From CAG-917 sp051883555 (GTDB lineage: Bacteria > Bacillota > Clostridia > Christensenellales > CAG-917), in NCBI GenBank assembly GCA_051883555.1, contig JBJETY010000023.1, positions 1-11,279 on the forward strand: a stretch of 11,279 nucleotides of DNA. Reading direction: 5' to 3'. This document shows, in pieces, positions 1-8,200 of this stretch. The notes under the pieces were generated by a model. The model was not told where the DNA came from. It worked only from the letters and a program-made list of their open reading frames with translations, and made no database searches. The position numbers and the translations under genes are program-made. How positions within the stretch are numbered: position 1 is the first letter of the stretch; each line of letters starts with the position of its first letter.

Positions 1-478
1 CCCCCTCAATCTCCTTCTGCGGAGTAAGGGCTGCAACGGAGTCAACGACGATAAGGTCAACAGCGCCGCTTCTGACAAGAGTTTCGACGATATCAAGCGC
101 CTGCTCGCCGTTGTCCGGTTGAGATACGTAAAGATTGTCTATGTTTACGCCAAGATTTTTTGCATACGTCGGATCAAGAGCATGTTCTGCATCGATAAAC
201 GCAGCCGTGCCGCCGTTTCTTTGGACTTCGGCAACTACGTGAAGTGCGACGGTAGTTTTGCCTGAAGATTCAGGTCCGTAAATTTCGACTATTCTTCCTT
301 TCGGAATTCCGCCGATACCCAAAGCAAGGTCAAGAGTCAAGCAACCTGTCGAAATTGCTTCGACTTCTGCGCTTCCGCTCTCACCGAGACGCATTATAGC
401 GCCCTTTCCGAAATCTTTTTCAATTTTTGCCAACGCTTCAAGTAAAGCCGCCGGTCTGTCATCAGTTTCTTTTGCCAT
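1..478 (-). CDS. recA: RecA recombinase, N-terminal 159 residues (3' end cut by window)
   Basis: RecA polymerises on single-stranded DNA, carries out ATP-dependent strand exchange and triggers LexA autocleavage. The visible part holds the N-terminal polymerisation helix, the Walker A motif GPESSGKT at residues 68-75, the catalytic glutamate E98 in the segment DAEHALD, and the Walker B strand LIVVD ending at D146. These match the RecA family closely and none of the motifs is damaged. The start at 478 is fixed by AAGGAG six bases upstream. RecA is usually about 350 aa, so just under half is visible; loop L2 and the C-terminal domain lie outside the window. It follows cinA, a common gene order in Bacillota, but a 408-bp gap with its own promoter candidate suggests separate transcription. 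The identification is secure. Confidence 0.97.
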   Translation of the reverse strand, partial: MAKETDDRPAALLEALAKIEKDFGKGAIMRLGESGSAEVEAISTGCLTLDLALGIGGIPKGRIVEIYGPESSGKTTVALHVVAEVQRNGGTAAFIDAEHALDPTYAKNLGVNIDNLYVSQPDNGEQALDIVETLVRSGAVDLIVVDSVAALTPQKEIEG

Positions 479-886
479 ATCTTCTCCTTTTAATATAAAG
501 ATAATATCATAAAAACGAATTTTAATCAATCAAATGAATATTCGCCATCGAAATAAACCGCAACCTTTTCTCGCTACTTTTTAAACTCAAAAGTTTTATT
601 AGCAACGTGCACAAAAGCTATGGCAATATCAACAACAATTATGCATTGTATTGATTTGCGTTTTGTTTAAGTCCATAAAGTACTAAGCACAAAACAACGA
701 TTTTCGCTTTACTGTGCTTATTATATAGCGCTTTTTAAAATTTGCTGTCCATAATTTTGTACTGAAACAAATTTATGAAAAATCGCCTTGAATATGCGTC
801 GTCATATTAATTATATTGAAATTAAATCCTGATTAAAGGTAGAATGCTTGTTTAACTGCCGTCGTCATAAATAAAATCAGAAAAAA
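479..886. other. 408-bp intergenic region between cinA and recA
   Basis: I see no credible coding sequence here. Apart from the recA promoter candidate, the region is AT-rich. It contains an 8-bp inverted repeat, TAAGCACA (684-691) and TGTGCTTA (713-720), with a 21-nt loop. It also contains a 6-bp inverted repeat, AATATG (791-796) and CATATT (803-808). Neither is followed by a clear T-tract in the minus direction, so neither is a convincing terminator. TATAAT occurs on the minus strand at 725-720 without a properly spaced -35 element. Confidence 0.5.
501..529 (-). promoter_or_regulatory. Candidate sigma-A promoter of recA
   Basis: On the minus strand, TTGATT (529-524) is separated by exactly 17 bp from TATTAT (506-501). 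These match the -35 consensus at 4 of 6 positions and the -10 consensus at 5 of 6. Transcription would start near 494, giving a very short leader that contains the recA ribosome binding site. No convincing LexA box of the GAAC-N4-GTTC type overlaps it. Confidence 0.5.
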
Positions 887-1582
887 TCAAAGCAGAAGTA
901 TATTCCCCTGCAAATATCTTACCAGATAAAAAAGAGCGAGATTTGTAGTTTTTTCTCTGATTTCGTTTCTGTCGCCGCTAAGTCGATGTTCGAATACCGG
1001 AATAAAATTGCCGCGTCCTACAGCAACGTAAACAAGTCCAACATCCTTTCCTTCCGACTGTGAAGGTCCGGCAACTCCCGTGGTAGACAAAGCTATCGTA
1101 GTTTTACCGACGATAAGCCCTTCCACCATTTCCACCGCAGTTTCTTTGCTGACAGTACCGAATTTATCTATAGTGTGTCTGTCAACTCCGCAACGAACGA
1201 TTTTTGACAAAGCGTCGTAACAGACGATTCCTTCAAAAAAGTTCTCGCTTATGCCCGCAACCGAAACGAGCCTTGCGGCAATAAGTCCGCCTGTAAGACT
1301 TTCCGCAGTTGAGAGAACGGCTTTGTTCGTTTTGAGCAATTTTGCCGCAATTACCTCGAGCGGCATATCGAATGTCGAATATACGTTATCTTTTAAATCG
1401 TTTGCCATATAACTTGCCGCAATTGCTTGTGCGTTGTCGTCGCCATGAACGCTCGACAGCTCGATCTTTGCGTCGAGATTACGCTCAAAAACCGAAACGT
1501 TGAATCCCTTTTCACGATAAGGCAAAACTTTTTCTTCGATTTCTTCTTTTGTCAATCCGCAAAGTTTTATGACGTTTGCCAT
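887..1582 (-). CDS. cinA: CinA-type protein lacking the N-terminal domain: KH-like middle domain plus PncC amidohydrolase domain
   Basis: The C-terminal part (about residues 76-231) is the CinA/PncC domain, which in characterised members deamidates nicotinamide mononucleotide to nicotinate mononucleotide in pyridine nucleotide recycling. It carries the signature AESLTGG at 93-99 with the expected serine S95, then the conserved GTVS (142-145), TTGVAGP (167-173) and SGDR (202-205) segments. Residues 1-75 resemble the small KH-like middle domain of bacterial CinA. The N-terminal molybdopterin-binding-like pyrophosphatase domain is absent: the protein has 231 aa, while full CinA has about 410. 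The start looks genuine. AGAGG lies six bases upstream, and the ATG shares one base with the pgsA stop (TAATG), which suggests translational coupling as the last gene of rimO-pgsA-cinA. It is not a remnant of a broken ORF, because the DNA upstream is intact pgsA. Confidence 0.88.
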   Translation of the reverse strand: MANVIKLCGLTKEEIEEKVLPYREKGFNVSVFERNLDAKIELSSVHGDDNAQAIAASYMANDLKDNVYSTFDMPLEVIAAKLLKTNKAVLSTAESLTGGLIAARLVSVAGISENFFEGIVCYDALSKIVRCGVDRHTIDKFGTVSKETAVEMVEGLIVGKTTIALSTTGVAGPSQSEGKDVGLVYVAVGRGNFIPVFEHRLSGDRNEIREKTTNLALFYLVRYLQGNILLL

Positions 1583-2439
1583 TATTCACCTCTGGCGTCG
1601 GAAAGTAACCGATTAAATTCCTGTTCGTCTATCACAACCTTAATCCCGTCGTCAGTCTTTTCCGAAATGCCTAAGACTTCTATTTTCGACAATATATTGT
1701 TTATCGTTATGCTGCCGATTTTGAACTTCTTCTTAACCGATTCAAAATCCAAGATATTTCCTTCAATAGCATAATGAAGCACATCAAAGAACTTTGGAGG
1801 AAAATCCGCATTTTTAACTTTGTATTCGCTCTTCTGAATACTGTCAAGTTCTTCCTTTATTTCTGAAAATACGTTCCTGTTTTTAACAATATAATGAACG
1901 CCGGATATTATCGCCAACACCGCGCCGGCATAATAAATAATCTGTCCTGCATAATTGCAAAAAGTTCCTATCGGCGCCAAAATCAATACCGCTACCGAAA
2001 CGTCGAGAAAAACCGTTTTTGCTTTTCCGAATACGTCGGCGGCAAGAACGACTCCTCTTTCGACCGCTATAGTTCTGAAAATTCCGATTATCAATTCTCG
2101 TGAAATTACAAATCCTGAAAGAAGCGAAAAAACTAAAGCCGCATTAGGATATAAACTGTCGAAAACGTCTTTAGCCGTCCACATAATCAAAAAAAGCATG
2201 ATTACCACGACAACTTTATCTGCCAACGGATCTAAAAATTTGCCGAGATTCGACACGGTTTTAGTCTTTCTGGCAATAGTCCCGTCTATAAAATCCGTTG
2301 CGCACAAAACGCTGAAAGTTACGCAACTTGCAATCAGAAATTCATTTCGATACGGCAAAAAAAATGCCAGAACGTATAATACTGCGGCAGGAAAAATTAA
2401 GAAAATTCTTGCTACGGTTATTTTTGTTGCTAAATTCAT
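1582..2439 (-). CDS. pgsA: Phosphatidylglycerophosphate synthase with a C-terminal winged-helix extension
   Basis: PgsA transfers the phosphatidyl group from CDP-diacylglycerol to glycerol-3-phosphate, the committed step to phosphatidylglycerol, in the cytoplasmic membrane. The complete CDP-alcohol phosphotransferase motif is present: D49-x2-D52-G-x2-A-R57-x8-G66-x3-D70-x3-D74. About six hydrophobic segments lie between residues 8 and 185. Family members are usually 180-200 aa; this one has 285. The extra part (about 190-285) starts with a charged linker. It continues as a predicted helix-turn-helix with wing (about 213-280) that aligns without gaps to the FtsK gamma domain encoded at 5210-9991: 10 identities over 44 positions (PgsA 216-259, FtsK 1519-1562). 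The start at 2439 is fixed by GGGAGG five bases upstream and overlaps the rimO stop by 4 nt (ATGA). The enzyme call is firm; the role of the tail is unknown. Confidence 0.93.
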   Translation of the reverse strand: MNLATKITVARIFLIFPAAVLYVLAFFLPYRNEFLIASCVTFSVLCATDFIDGTIARKTKTVSNLGKFLDPLADKVVVVIMLFLIMWTAKDVFDSLYPNAALVFSLLSGFVISRELIIGIFRTIAVERGVVLAADVFGKAKTVFLDVSVAVLILAPIGTFCNYAGQIIYYAGAVLAIISGVHYIVKNRNVFSEIKEELDSIQKSEYKVKNADFPPKFFDVLHYAIEGNILDFESVKKKFKIGSITINNILSKIEVLGISEKTDDGIKVVIDEQEFNRLLSDARGE

Positions 2440-3734
2440 TTTAACCTCCCGATTAAATCTAATCCTGACGTATCGGAAATTTCTATCGGATATATCTGTC
2501 CGACGTCAAGCGGTTTGTCAGCCGAGAAAAAAATCTGATTATCAATGTCAGGCGCCTGAAACGCCGCTCTTCCCACAAACAGCTGTTTGTCATAATCTAT
2601 ATTTTCATAAATTACGTCAAGCGTTTTTCCGATATGTTTGCAGTTTTCGTTTTTTATTACGTCGGCCTGAATATCTATAAGTTTTGCCAATCTCTTTTTA
2701 ATCGTTTTATCGCAAACTCTGTCAGGTAATTTTTCGGCAGGCGTACCTTCTTCTAACGAATATCCGAAAAATCCTGCGTAATCGATTTTGTATTCTTTTA
2801 TAAAATCGCATAATTTTCTAAAATCGCTTTCGGTTTCCGTAGGAAATCCAACGATAAAAGAACTGCGGATTGTGATGCCCTTTTGTTTGATTTTCGTAAT
2901 AAGTTCTTTAGTGTATTCCTCTGTCGTGTGTCTTCCCATCAATTTAAGGATTCTTGAATCGATATGCTGAAACGGAATATCCATATATTTGACAACTTTG
3001 TCTTTTTCGGATACGTAATCGATTAACTCGTCGTCAACCATTTCCGGTTCTAAGTACATAAGTCTTATCCATTTAAAATCCAATTCACAAAGTTTATCGA
3101 GCAGAGCAATCAGCGAACGTTTGCCGTATAAATCTATGCCGTAACGCGTAACGTCCTGAGCTACCAGAATCAGTTCTTCAACGCCGCTATCTGCCAACTC
3201 TTTAGCCTCTTCAACCAAGTCTTCCATCTTTTCGGAACGGTATTTACCTCTGATTGACGGTATAGCGCAATAAGTACAATGATTATCACATCCGTCGGCG
3301 ATTTTAAGATAGGCATAATGATAAGGCGTCGTTAATACTCTTTTGCCGTAATATTTATCGCACGAACGGTATATATCGTTTTTGTCAAAAGATATACCGT
3401 CAATAAAATCGCATAACATATCGTAATCCGCGATTCCTAAAAACAGGTCGACCTCCGCAAGCAATTCAGACAATTCGCTTTTGTATCGTTGAGGGAGACA
3501 TCCCGTTACTATAACCTTTGTGCCGTTTTTCTTTTTGTATTCGAGCGCGTTAAGAATTTCATCTATCGACTCGTTTTTTGCACTTTCGATAAATGCGCAC
3601 GTATTAATGATTATAATATCCGCCTCTTCTTCGTGGTCAACCAATTCATGACCTTTTTGAACAAGTCGGGATAACATTTTTTCCGTATCTACTCTGTTTT
3701 TATCACACCCTAAGGAAATTGTACCTATTTTCAT
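2436..3734 (-). CDS. rimO: Ribosomal protein S12 methylthiotransferase RimO
   Basis: RimO is a radical-SAM enzyme with two [4Fe-4S] clusters that adds a methylthio group to a conserved aspartate of ribosomal protein S12. Three parts are visible in order. The N-terminal UPF0004 domain has cluster cysteines C10, C46 and C79. The radical-SAM domain has the C149-x3-C153-x2-C156 motif in CDNHCTYC. A C-terminal TRAM domain covers about residues 365-432. Length (432 aa) and the motif spacing fit RimO better than the tRNA enzymes MiaB or MtaB; the IRGKYRS segment after the cluster motif is typical of RimO. It is the first gene of an overlapping operon with pgsA (4-nt overlap). The ribosome binding site is moderate (AAAGG about 8 bases upstream). 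A 17-bp tandem repeat array sits 38-105 bp upstream of the start. Nothing in the protein looks damaged. Confidence 0.95.
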   Translation of the reverse strand: MKIGTISLGCDKNRVDTEKMLSRLVQKGHELVDHEEEADIIIINTCAFIESAKNESIDEILNALEYKKKNGTKVIVTGCLPQRYKSELSELLAEVDLFLGIADYDMLCDFIDGISFDKNDIYRSCDKYYGKRVLTTPYHYAYLKIADGCDNHCTYCAIPSIRGKYRSEKMEDLVEEAKELADSGVEELILVAQDVTRYGIDLYGKRSLIALLDKLCELDFKWIRLMYLEPEMVDDELIDYVSEKDKVVKYMDIPFQHIDSRILKLMGRHTTEEYTKELITKIKQKGITIRSSFIVGFPTETESDFRKLCDFIKEYKIDYAGFFGYSLEEGTPAEKLPDRVCDKTIKKRLAKLIDIQADVIKNENCKHIGKTLDVIYENIDYDKQLFVGRAAFQAPDIDNQIFFSADKPLDVGQIYPIEISDTSGLDLIGRLK

Positions 3735-3953
3735 AATTTACCTTTTACGACTTTCAAATCGATTTATAAATACAGCTTATAAACCTATACAGCTTATAAA
3801 CTTATACAGCTTATAAACTTATACAGCTTATAAACCTATTTTATCGGTAGCTAAACGAACGCAACGTTGCAATCAGCGTTAAAATTTAATAGCCTATTCC
3901 ACACTCTAACGAGCTATTCGTTAGCTCTGCCGCATTTTCCGTTCCAAACGTTT
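3735..3953. other. 219-bp spacer between the FtsK paralogue and rimO
   Basis: No gene is supported here. The spacer holds the 17-bp tandem repeats (3772-3839) and the palindrome GCAACGTTGC (3861-3870). It also holds overlapping, mutually exclusive hairpins just after the paralogue's stop codon: CTAACGA (3906-3912) with TCGTTAG (3918-3924), or GAGCTA (3911-3916) with TAGCTC (3922-3927). There is no T-tract after these hairpins on the minus strand, so I do not call a terminator. The rimO promoter probably lies here. One weak candidate is TTTAGC, 17 bp, then TATAAG inside the first repeat. Confidence 0.5.
3772..3839. repeat. Four tandem copies of a 17-bp unit upstream of rimO
   Basis: The plus-strand unit is ACAGCTTATAAACCTAT or ACAGCTTATAAACTTAT, with copies starting at 3772, 3789, 3806 and 3823. 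Outer copies carry CC and inner copies CT at one position; otherwise they are identical. A degenerate partial copy may precede them (about 3760-3771). The core is nearly palindromic (AGCTTATAAACT, 10 of 12 positions). On the minus strand each unit contains TATAAG, close to a -10 element. The position just upstream of the rimO operon would suit a repeated operator, a tandem -10 array or a simple length-variable repeat; the sequence does not decide between these. Confidence 0.9.
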
Positions 3954-4880
3954 TTAATAAACGGAATTCGTAATTTCTTCCGTCCCTATAAAATCAAAAT
4001 CGCTGTTTTCATAGAGATATTCTATCAAAGTTTCAATTTCTCTACCGCTTACAAACGCGCCCTGCAATTTTGCGGCTTTTTTGTCAACTGACTTTTTAAA
4101 AAGCATCTGTCCGCTTCCTGCAAGATTCATTGCTTCGTCCGTGCCGATTACTAATTGACTTTCGGCCGCACTTTGCGTTTTAAACAAAACTTTTGTTGAA
4201 AAACAAGACAACACGTTTTCGCTAAGCGTTGCGGAATTAATCTGCTTCGTATTGAAAACTATATGTATTCCGACGTCGTTTGAAAAACCTTTAAGCGTAT
4301 TTAAAGCAGCTTCAATTTTACCTGCGTTTCTGCCACGCATTGCATATCCGATTTCATCAATAATTACTACGACTCTATACAAGCTCTTGCCCAAAGCTTT
4401 ATATTCGTCAATATTCTTAACGCCTGCTTTTTCAAACAAAACGCTTCGGTTTTTAGCTTCGTTTACGCTCCAATTTAAAGCGGCTAAAACGTCGTCTTCG
4501 TTTTCAAGCACTTCGCCGTTTAACAAATGAGGCATACCGTTTAAAGCGGTAAATTCACACCCCATAGTATCGACAAGCACGAATCTCACTTCGTCGATAG
4601 AAGCATGATAGATAAGACTTACAATCAACGCTTGCAAAAAGCAACTTTTGCCCGTTGCGGTAAAACCTGCAACCAAAATATTGCCTATATCTTTTAAATC
4701 GCAAAAAGTCGTTTTACCGCCGTCGTCTGCGCCGACGACAAAAGATGTCGCAACAGCGTTTTTAAAATCATTGCTTTTTACGACGTCGGCAAGCCTTACC
4801 ATATCGGTAAAACCTTTTTTTATCGTTATGCTTTCTTCCGAATCAATCAAATCAATCGGTGGGGCTATATAATTACTCAT
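3954..4880 (-). CDS. Soluble FtsK/SpoIIIE motor-domain paralogue (308 aa) without membrane, alpha or gamma domains
   Basis: This is a RecA-fold ATPase of the FtsK/HerA group, clearly related to the FtsK encoded just upstream. It begins with the same APPID segment that opens the FtsK motor (FtsK Y1103 onward), skips the alpha domain, and rejoins at the strand leading into Walker A. Walker A is GFTATGKS (72-79) and Walker B is VVVIIDE with D175 and E176; both look functional. Other conserved FtsK positions are changed: DPKRTEL became DTMGCEF, TQRPS became TKQIN (211-215), and SRIAFRV became TKVLFKT. The protein ends right after the motor, with no gamma winged helix. I chose the start at 4880 because AAGGAG lies six bases upstream; an upstream in-frame ATG at 4907 has no ribosome binding site. 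No frameshift or stop interrupts it. It probably binds ATP, but whether it moves DNA, modifies FtsK hexamers or does something else is unknown. Confidence 0.9.
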   Translation of the reverse strand: MSNYIAPPIDLIDSEESITIKKGFTDMVRLADVVKSNDFKNAVATSFVVGADDGGKTTFCDLKDIGNILVAGFTATGKSCFLQALIVSLIYHASIDEVRFVLVDTMGCEFTALNGMPHLLNGEVLENEDDVLAALNWSVNEAKNRSVLFEKAGVKNIDEYKALGKSLYRVVVIIDEIGYAMRGRNAGKIEAALNTLKGFSNDVGIHIVFNTKQINSATLSENVLSCFSTKVLFKTQSAAESQLVIGTDEAMNLAGSGQMLFKKSVDKKAAKLQGAFVSGREIETLIEYLYENSDFDFIGTEEITNSVY

Positions 4881-5209
4881 ATATATCTCCTTTTTACGTT
4901 TTATCATTGCCCGTTTGTCAATGCCAAACTTATTACTTTATAACAATCGTTTTAAAGCAAGAGTTAAAACAGCCGTTAAAACTATGCGAGTAAGCCATAA
5001 AGCGGCCGCAAAATCCGCAACGGTCGCCATACGGTTTGCCGCTTACACAATTTGCCGCTTTCGGCGTAACGAATACACCTGTTTCAACCGTTTATGATTT
5101 TGCCTTAAATAACGTGATTATCGTTTTAAGTTTACGACTGAAAACTTCTTGCATACAGTGTATTTTAAGGCATAAATTTTCAAGTCGCCAAATCGAACAC
5201 AACGACAAA
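4881..5209. other. 329-bp structured spacer between ftsK and its paralogue
   Basis: I find no convincing gene here. Just after the ftsK stop is a 9-bp perfect inverted repeat, TGCCTTAAA (5101-5109) and TTTAAGGCA (5164-5172), enclosing a smaller one (AAGTTT/AAACTT). Further along is a GC-rich patch (about 5000-5060) in which AAGCGGC (5000-5006) can pair with GCCGCTT at 5038-5044 or with a second copy at 5054-5060. Both copies belong to the direct repeat TTTGCCGCTT (5035-5044, 5051-5060). A perfect -35 hexamer TTGACA occurs on the minus strand at 4921-4916, but no good -10 element follows at the right distance. The paralogue's own ribosome binding site is at its downstream end. Confidence 0.5.
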
Positions 5210-8200
5210 TCAGTCGTCATCGCCTTCGAATTCGGCGACAAGGTCGTCGTATTCTTCTTGCGTAATAGTTACCGGTCTTGCGCCGTTAGGTTTAGACGGA
5301 GGGCCGAAATAACCCATTCTTTCAATCTGGTCGTAAATTTTTCCCGCCTTAGGGAAACCTACGCCAAGCTTTCTTTGAAGCATCGATATACTAAGCGGAA
5401 CGCCGTCTAATCCTATACGCAAAGCGTCGATAAGCTCTTGCGATATGGAGCTCTGTTTTTTAACTCCGCCGTTGTCCGACTGCGTTTCTTCCTTTTCGTC
5501 TTCTTTATAAATTTCGTCCTTAATCTTGCTGTCGTAAATGCAAGTGTTGTTCATCTTTAAGAAATCGACGACGTTTTTAACTTCAGACGTACTGATAAAC
5601 GCTCCCTGCATACGAACGCTGCTTTTAAGTTTAGGATTCATATACAAAAGGTCGCCGTCGCCGAGAAGATTTTCAGCACCGCCAACGCCAAGCACCGTTC
5701 GGCTGTCGCCTTGCGTCGGAACTCTGAAAGCAATACGGCTTGTAAGATTGTTTTTAATCGTTCCCGAAACAACGTCGACGGAAGGTCTTTGCGTAGCGCA
5801 AATAAGGTGAATACCGACGGCACGGGCAAGTCTTGCAAGTCGGTCGATACAACTTTCAACCGTTTTGCTTCCCCTGTCCATAAGCTCTGCAAGTTCGTCG
5901 ATGATGATTACAATTCTCGGCATAGGAACGAAATCGTCTTCCAATTTGCAAGCGTTATATTCTTCTATATCGCGATATCCGTTTTTATTGAAAAACTCTA
6001 TACGTCTTTGCATTTCTTCAATGCCCCATTGAAGCGCTTTAATAGCCTTATCCGCGTCATAAATAATATCGTCAAGAAGCAAATGCGGAATGCCTTTATA
6101 AATCGAAAGTTCCGTACGCTTAGGGTCAATCATAATAAATCGCACGTCGTCAGGCGAAGCATGGAAAAGCATACTTACAATTAAAGTGTTTATGCAACAA
6201 CTTTTGCCTGCGCCCGTCTGACCTGCAACCAACATATGCGGCAAAGAGCGTACTTCGCAAACATAATTCTTGCCGTAAATATCTTCGCCCAAAGCAAACG
6301 AAACAGGAGTTTTTGCATTTTCAAATTCCTGACTTTTTATGATGCTGCTTATTCTGACCATTCGGCGGTTTTTATTGGAAACTTCAACGCCAACAAGATT
6401 TTCGCCCGGAATCGGCGTTAAAATCTTAACGCTGATTTCAGCCATCTTCATAGCAAGGTCGTTTTCAAGCGATTGCAACCAGTTTATCGTCTTTCCTCGC
6501 GGCATTTCCTCAATCATAAGTCTGAAAAGGGAAAATGCAGGTCCGCATACGACGTCGACTATTTTTGCCTTTACGTTGAAATAAGCCAAAGTGGAAATGA
6601 GAGCTTCTTTCTTTTCTTCGATATCTTCTCCCGGTCCCGTTTTTATTTCAGGCGGTATAAGCAAATCGATAGGCGGAGCGACGTAAGGAGCACGTGGCTC
6701 GGTTTTTTCAATCGATTCTTCAATGGTAATCTGTGCCGTTCTGACCTTAGGGTCGTCGTTTTTACCTTTCTTTTTATTATGGCGTTCAAGATATTTACGT
6801 CTTTCCGCTTCAATTCTTTCCGCTTCTTCGTCTATTTCGGTTTCTTCACTTCTAAGCGCGCCGTTTGACGTTTCGCCCTGAGCGTGGTAAGCGATTCTGT
6901 CCGAATTAAAATCAGGATAATCGTCAGCTTCGTTTATCGCCCTATCCGTACCGTTCAAACCGTAGCCCGTTTCGTCAGCGTTTACGATATGATAATCCGA
7001 CGCGTTTTCGACCTCTAGTACAGCTTCCGTTCTTAAAGAATTTCCTCCGCCGAAACCGCCGACTTTGCCGGCAAACGCGCCGAATCCGCGTTTTGCTTTT
7101 TCTTCAGCCGATATTCCGATATTGGATTCGCCCACCGAACGCCAACGGTTTCCGCCGTCCGTCTCTGATACGGAACTTGTAGAAACAATGCGGTTGTCCG
7201 ACGGATTTGGTTTCAACACTTCGGCATTGATTCTTCCGCGTTCTACCGCCGCGCTGTATTCGTCAAGGTTAAGCGTGCGCGAAGTCGAAGTATCGCCTGT
7301 TGCGGCACGTTGTGCGTTTTCTTCGGCGGCACGCTTTGCGTTACGCTCTGCCTGACGGCGCTTTAACTCTTCCATTCGTTTCAGACGGTCACGCTTTACG
7401 TCTTCGCTTTGTCTACGCGCTTCCGCTTCTATATTTAACTGTTTTCCTCTTTCAGGGTCAGGTGCATACGTTTTCGGAGCAACGGATTCCGAATTATGCG
7501 GATTCGAATATACTCCCGTATCAGGATTAAGCGTAAAGTTGCTGGACTGAAGAGGTTTTAACTCGTCATAACCGATTCTACCGGACTCTTTCTTAGCTTC
7601 CCCGTCGTTAAACGGAACGTTTCCGACGTTAGAAACGCTAGTCGGCACAACCTGCACAGGCTGATATATAACGTTTGGTTGTACAAAAGGAACAGGTTGA
7701 ACAGGGACGTATCCGTTCGGCGTCCAATTGTAATTTACCCCACCGAACTGTTGCGGTTGTGGATACAAATTATACTGAGGATTTACGACGTGACTTGCCG
7801 CATTATTATTTGAATATCCGCCCATATTCGTAACGTCGGAATATCCGCTCTGACCATACGGCGCACGATTATAAGCGTTTCCGCCCTGAGGATATCCGTT
7901 TTGCGGATAGCCTTCCCGTGTGTATGTTCCACCGTTTTGCGAATATCCGTTTGACGGATAATTGTCGTTATATCCGCCGTTATATGCGGTTTGTTCGCCG
8001 CTGCTCGTATGGCCGTTCGACGCAAATCCGCTCCGTATTTCCTGCCACGTCTGTTTGTTGGCACCGTAAAGATTTGCGGCAGGATAATTTAAATTGTTTG
8101 CGAAATTGTTAACTCTGCCATATTGTGAAGACACGTTTTGATAACCGTTCGGATTATCCGCCGAAACTCCGCCGTCTTGAGACTGACGATAATTTGGATT

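Noticed and set aside
534..547. LexA/SOS box upstream of recA
   Set aside because: The minus-strand sequence CGAATATTCATTTG departs from the Gram-positive SOS consensus at several key positions and lacks the GTTC half-site.
1955..2680. Plus-strand 241-aa ORF spanning the pgsA/rimO junction
   Set aside because: It is antisense to two well-recognised genes, its protein has no recognisable domain, and its composition is what the reverse strand of those genes gives.
3772..3839. CRISPR array
   Set aside because: The 17-bp units are directly adjacent with no spacers, and there are no cas genes.
3906..3927. Terminator after the FtsK paralogue
   Set aside because: The hairpin is real, but no T-tract follows it on the minus strand.
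4881..4907. Upstream ATG at 4907 as start of the FtsK paralogue
   Set aside because: It lacks a ribosome binding site, while AAGGAG is ideally placed before the ATG at 4880, and the homology to FtsK begins after the latter.
4887..4921. TTGACA at 4921-4916 as the -35 of a promoter for the FtsK paralogue
   Set aside because: At 16-18 bp there is only CGTAAA or similar, and a start there would fall inside the ribosome binding site.
4938..5030. Minus-strand 30-aa hydrophobic ORF (starts MATVADF) in the spacer before the FtsK paralogue
   Set aside because: There is no ribosome binding site before the ATG and nothing beyond chance hydrophobicity supports it.
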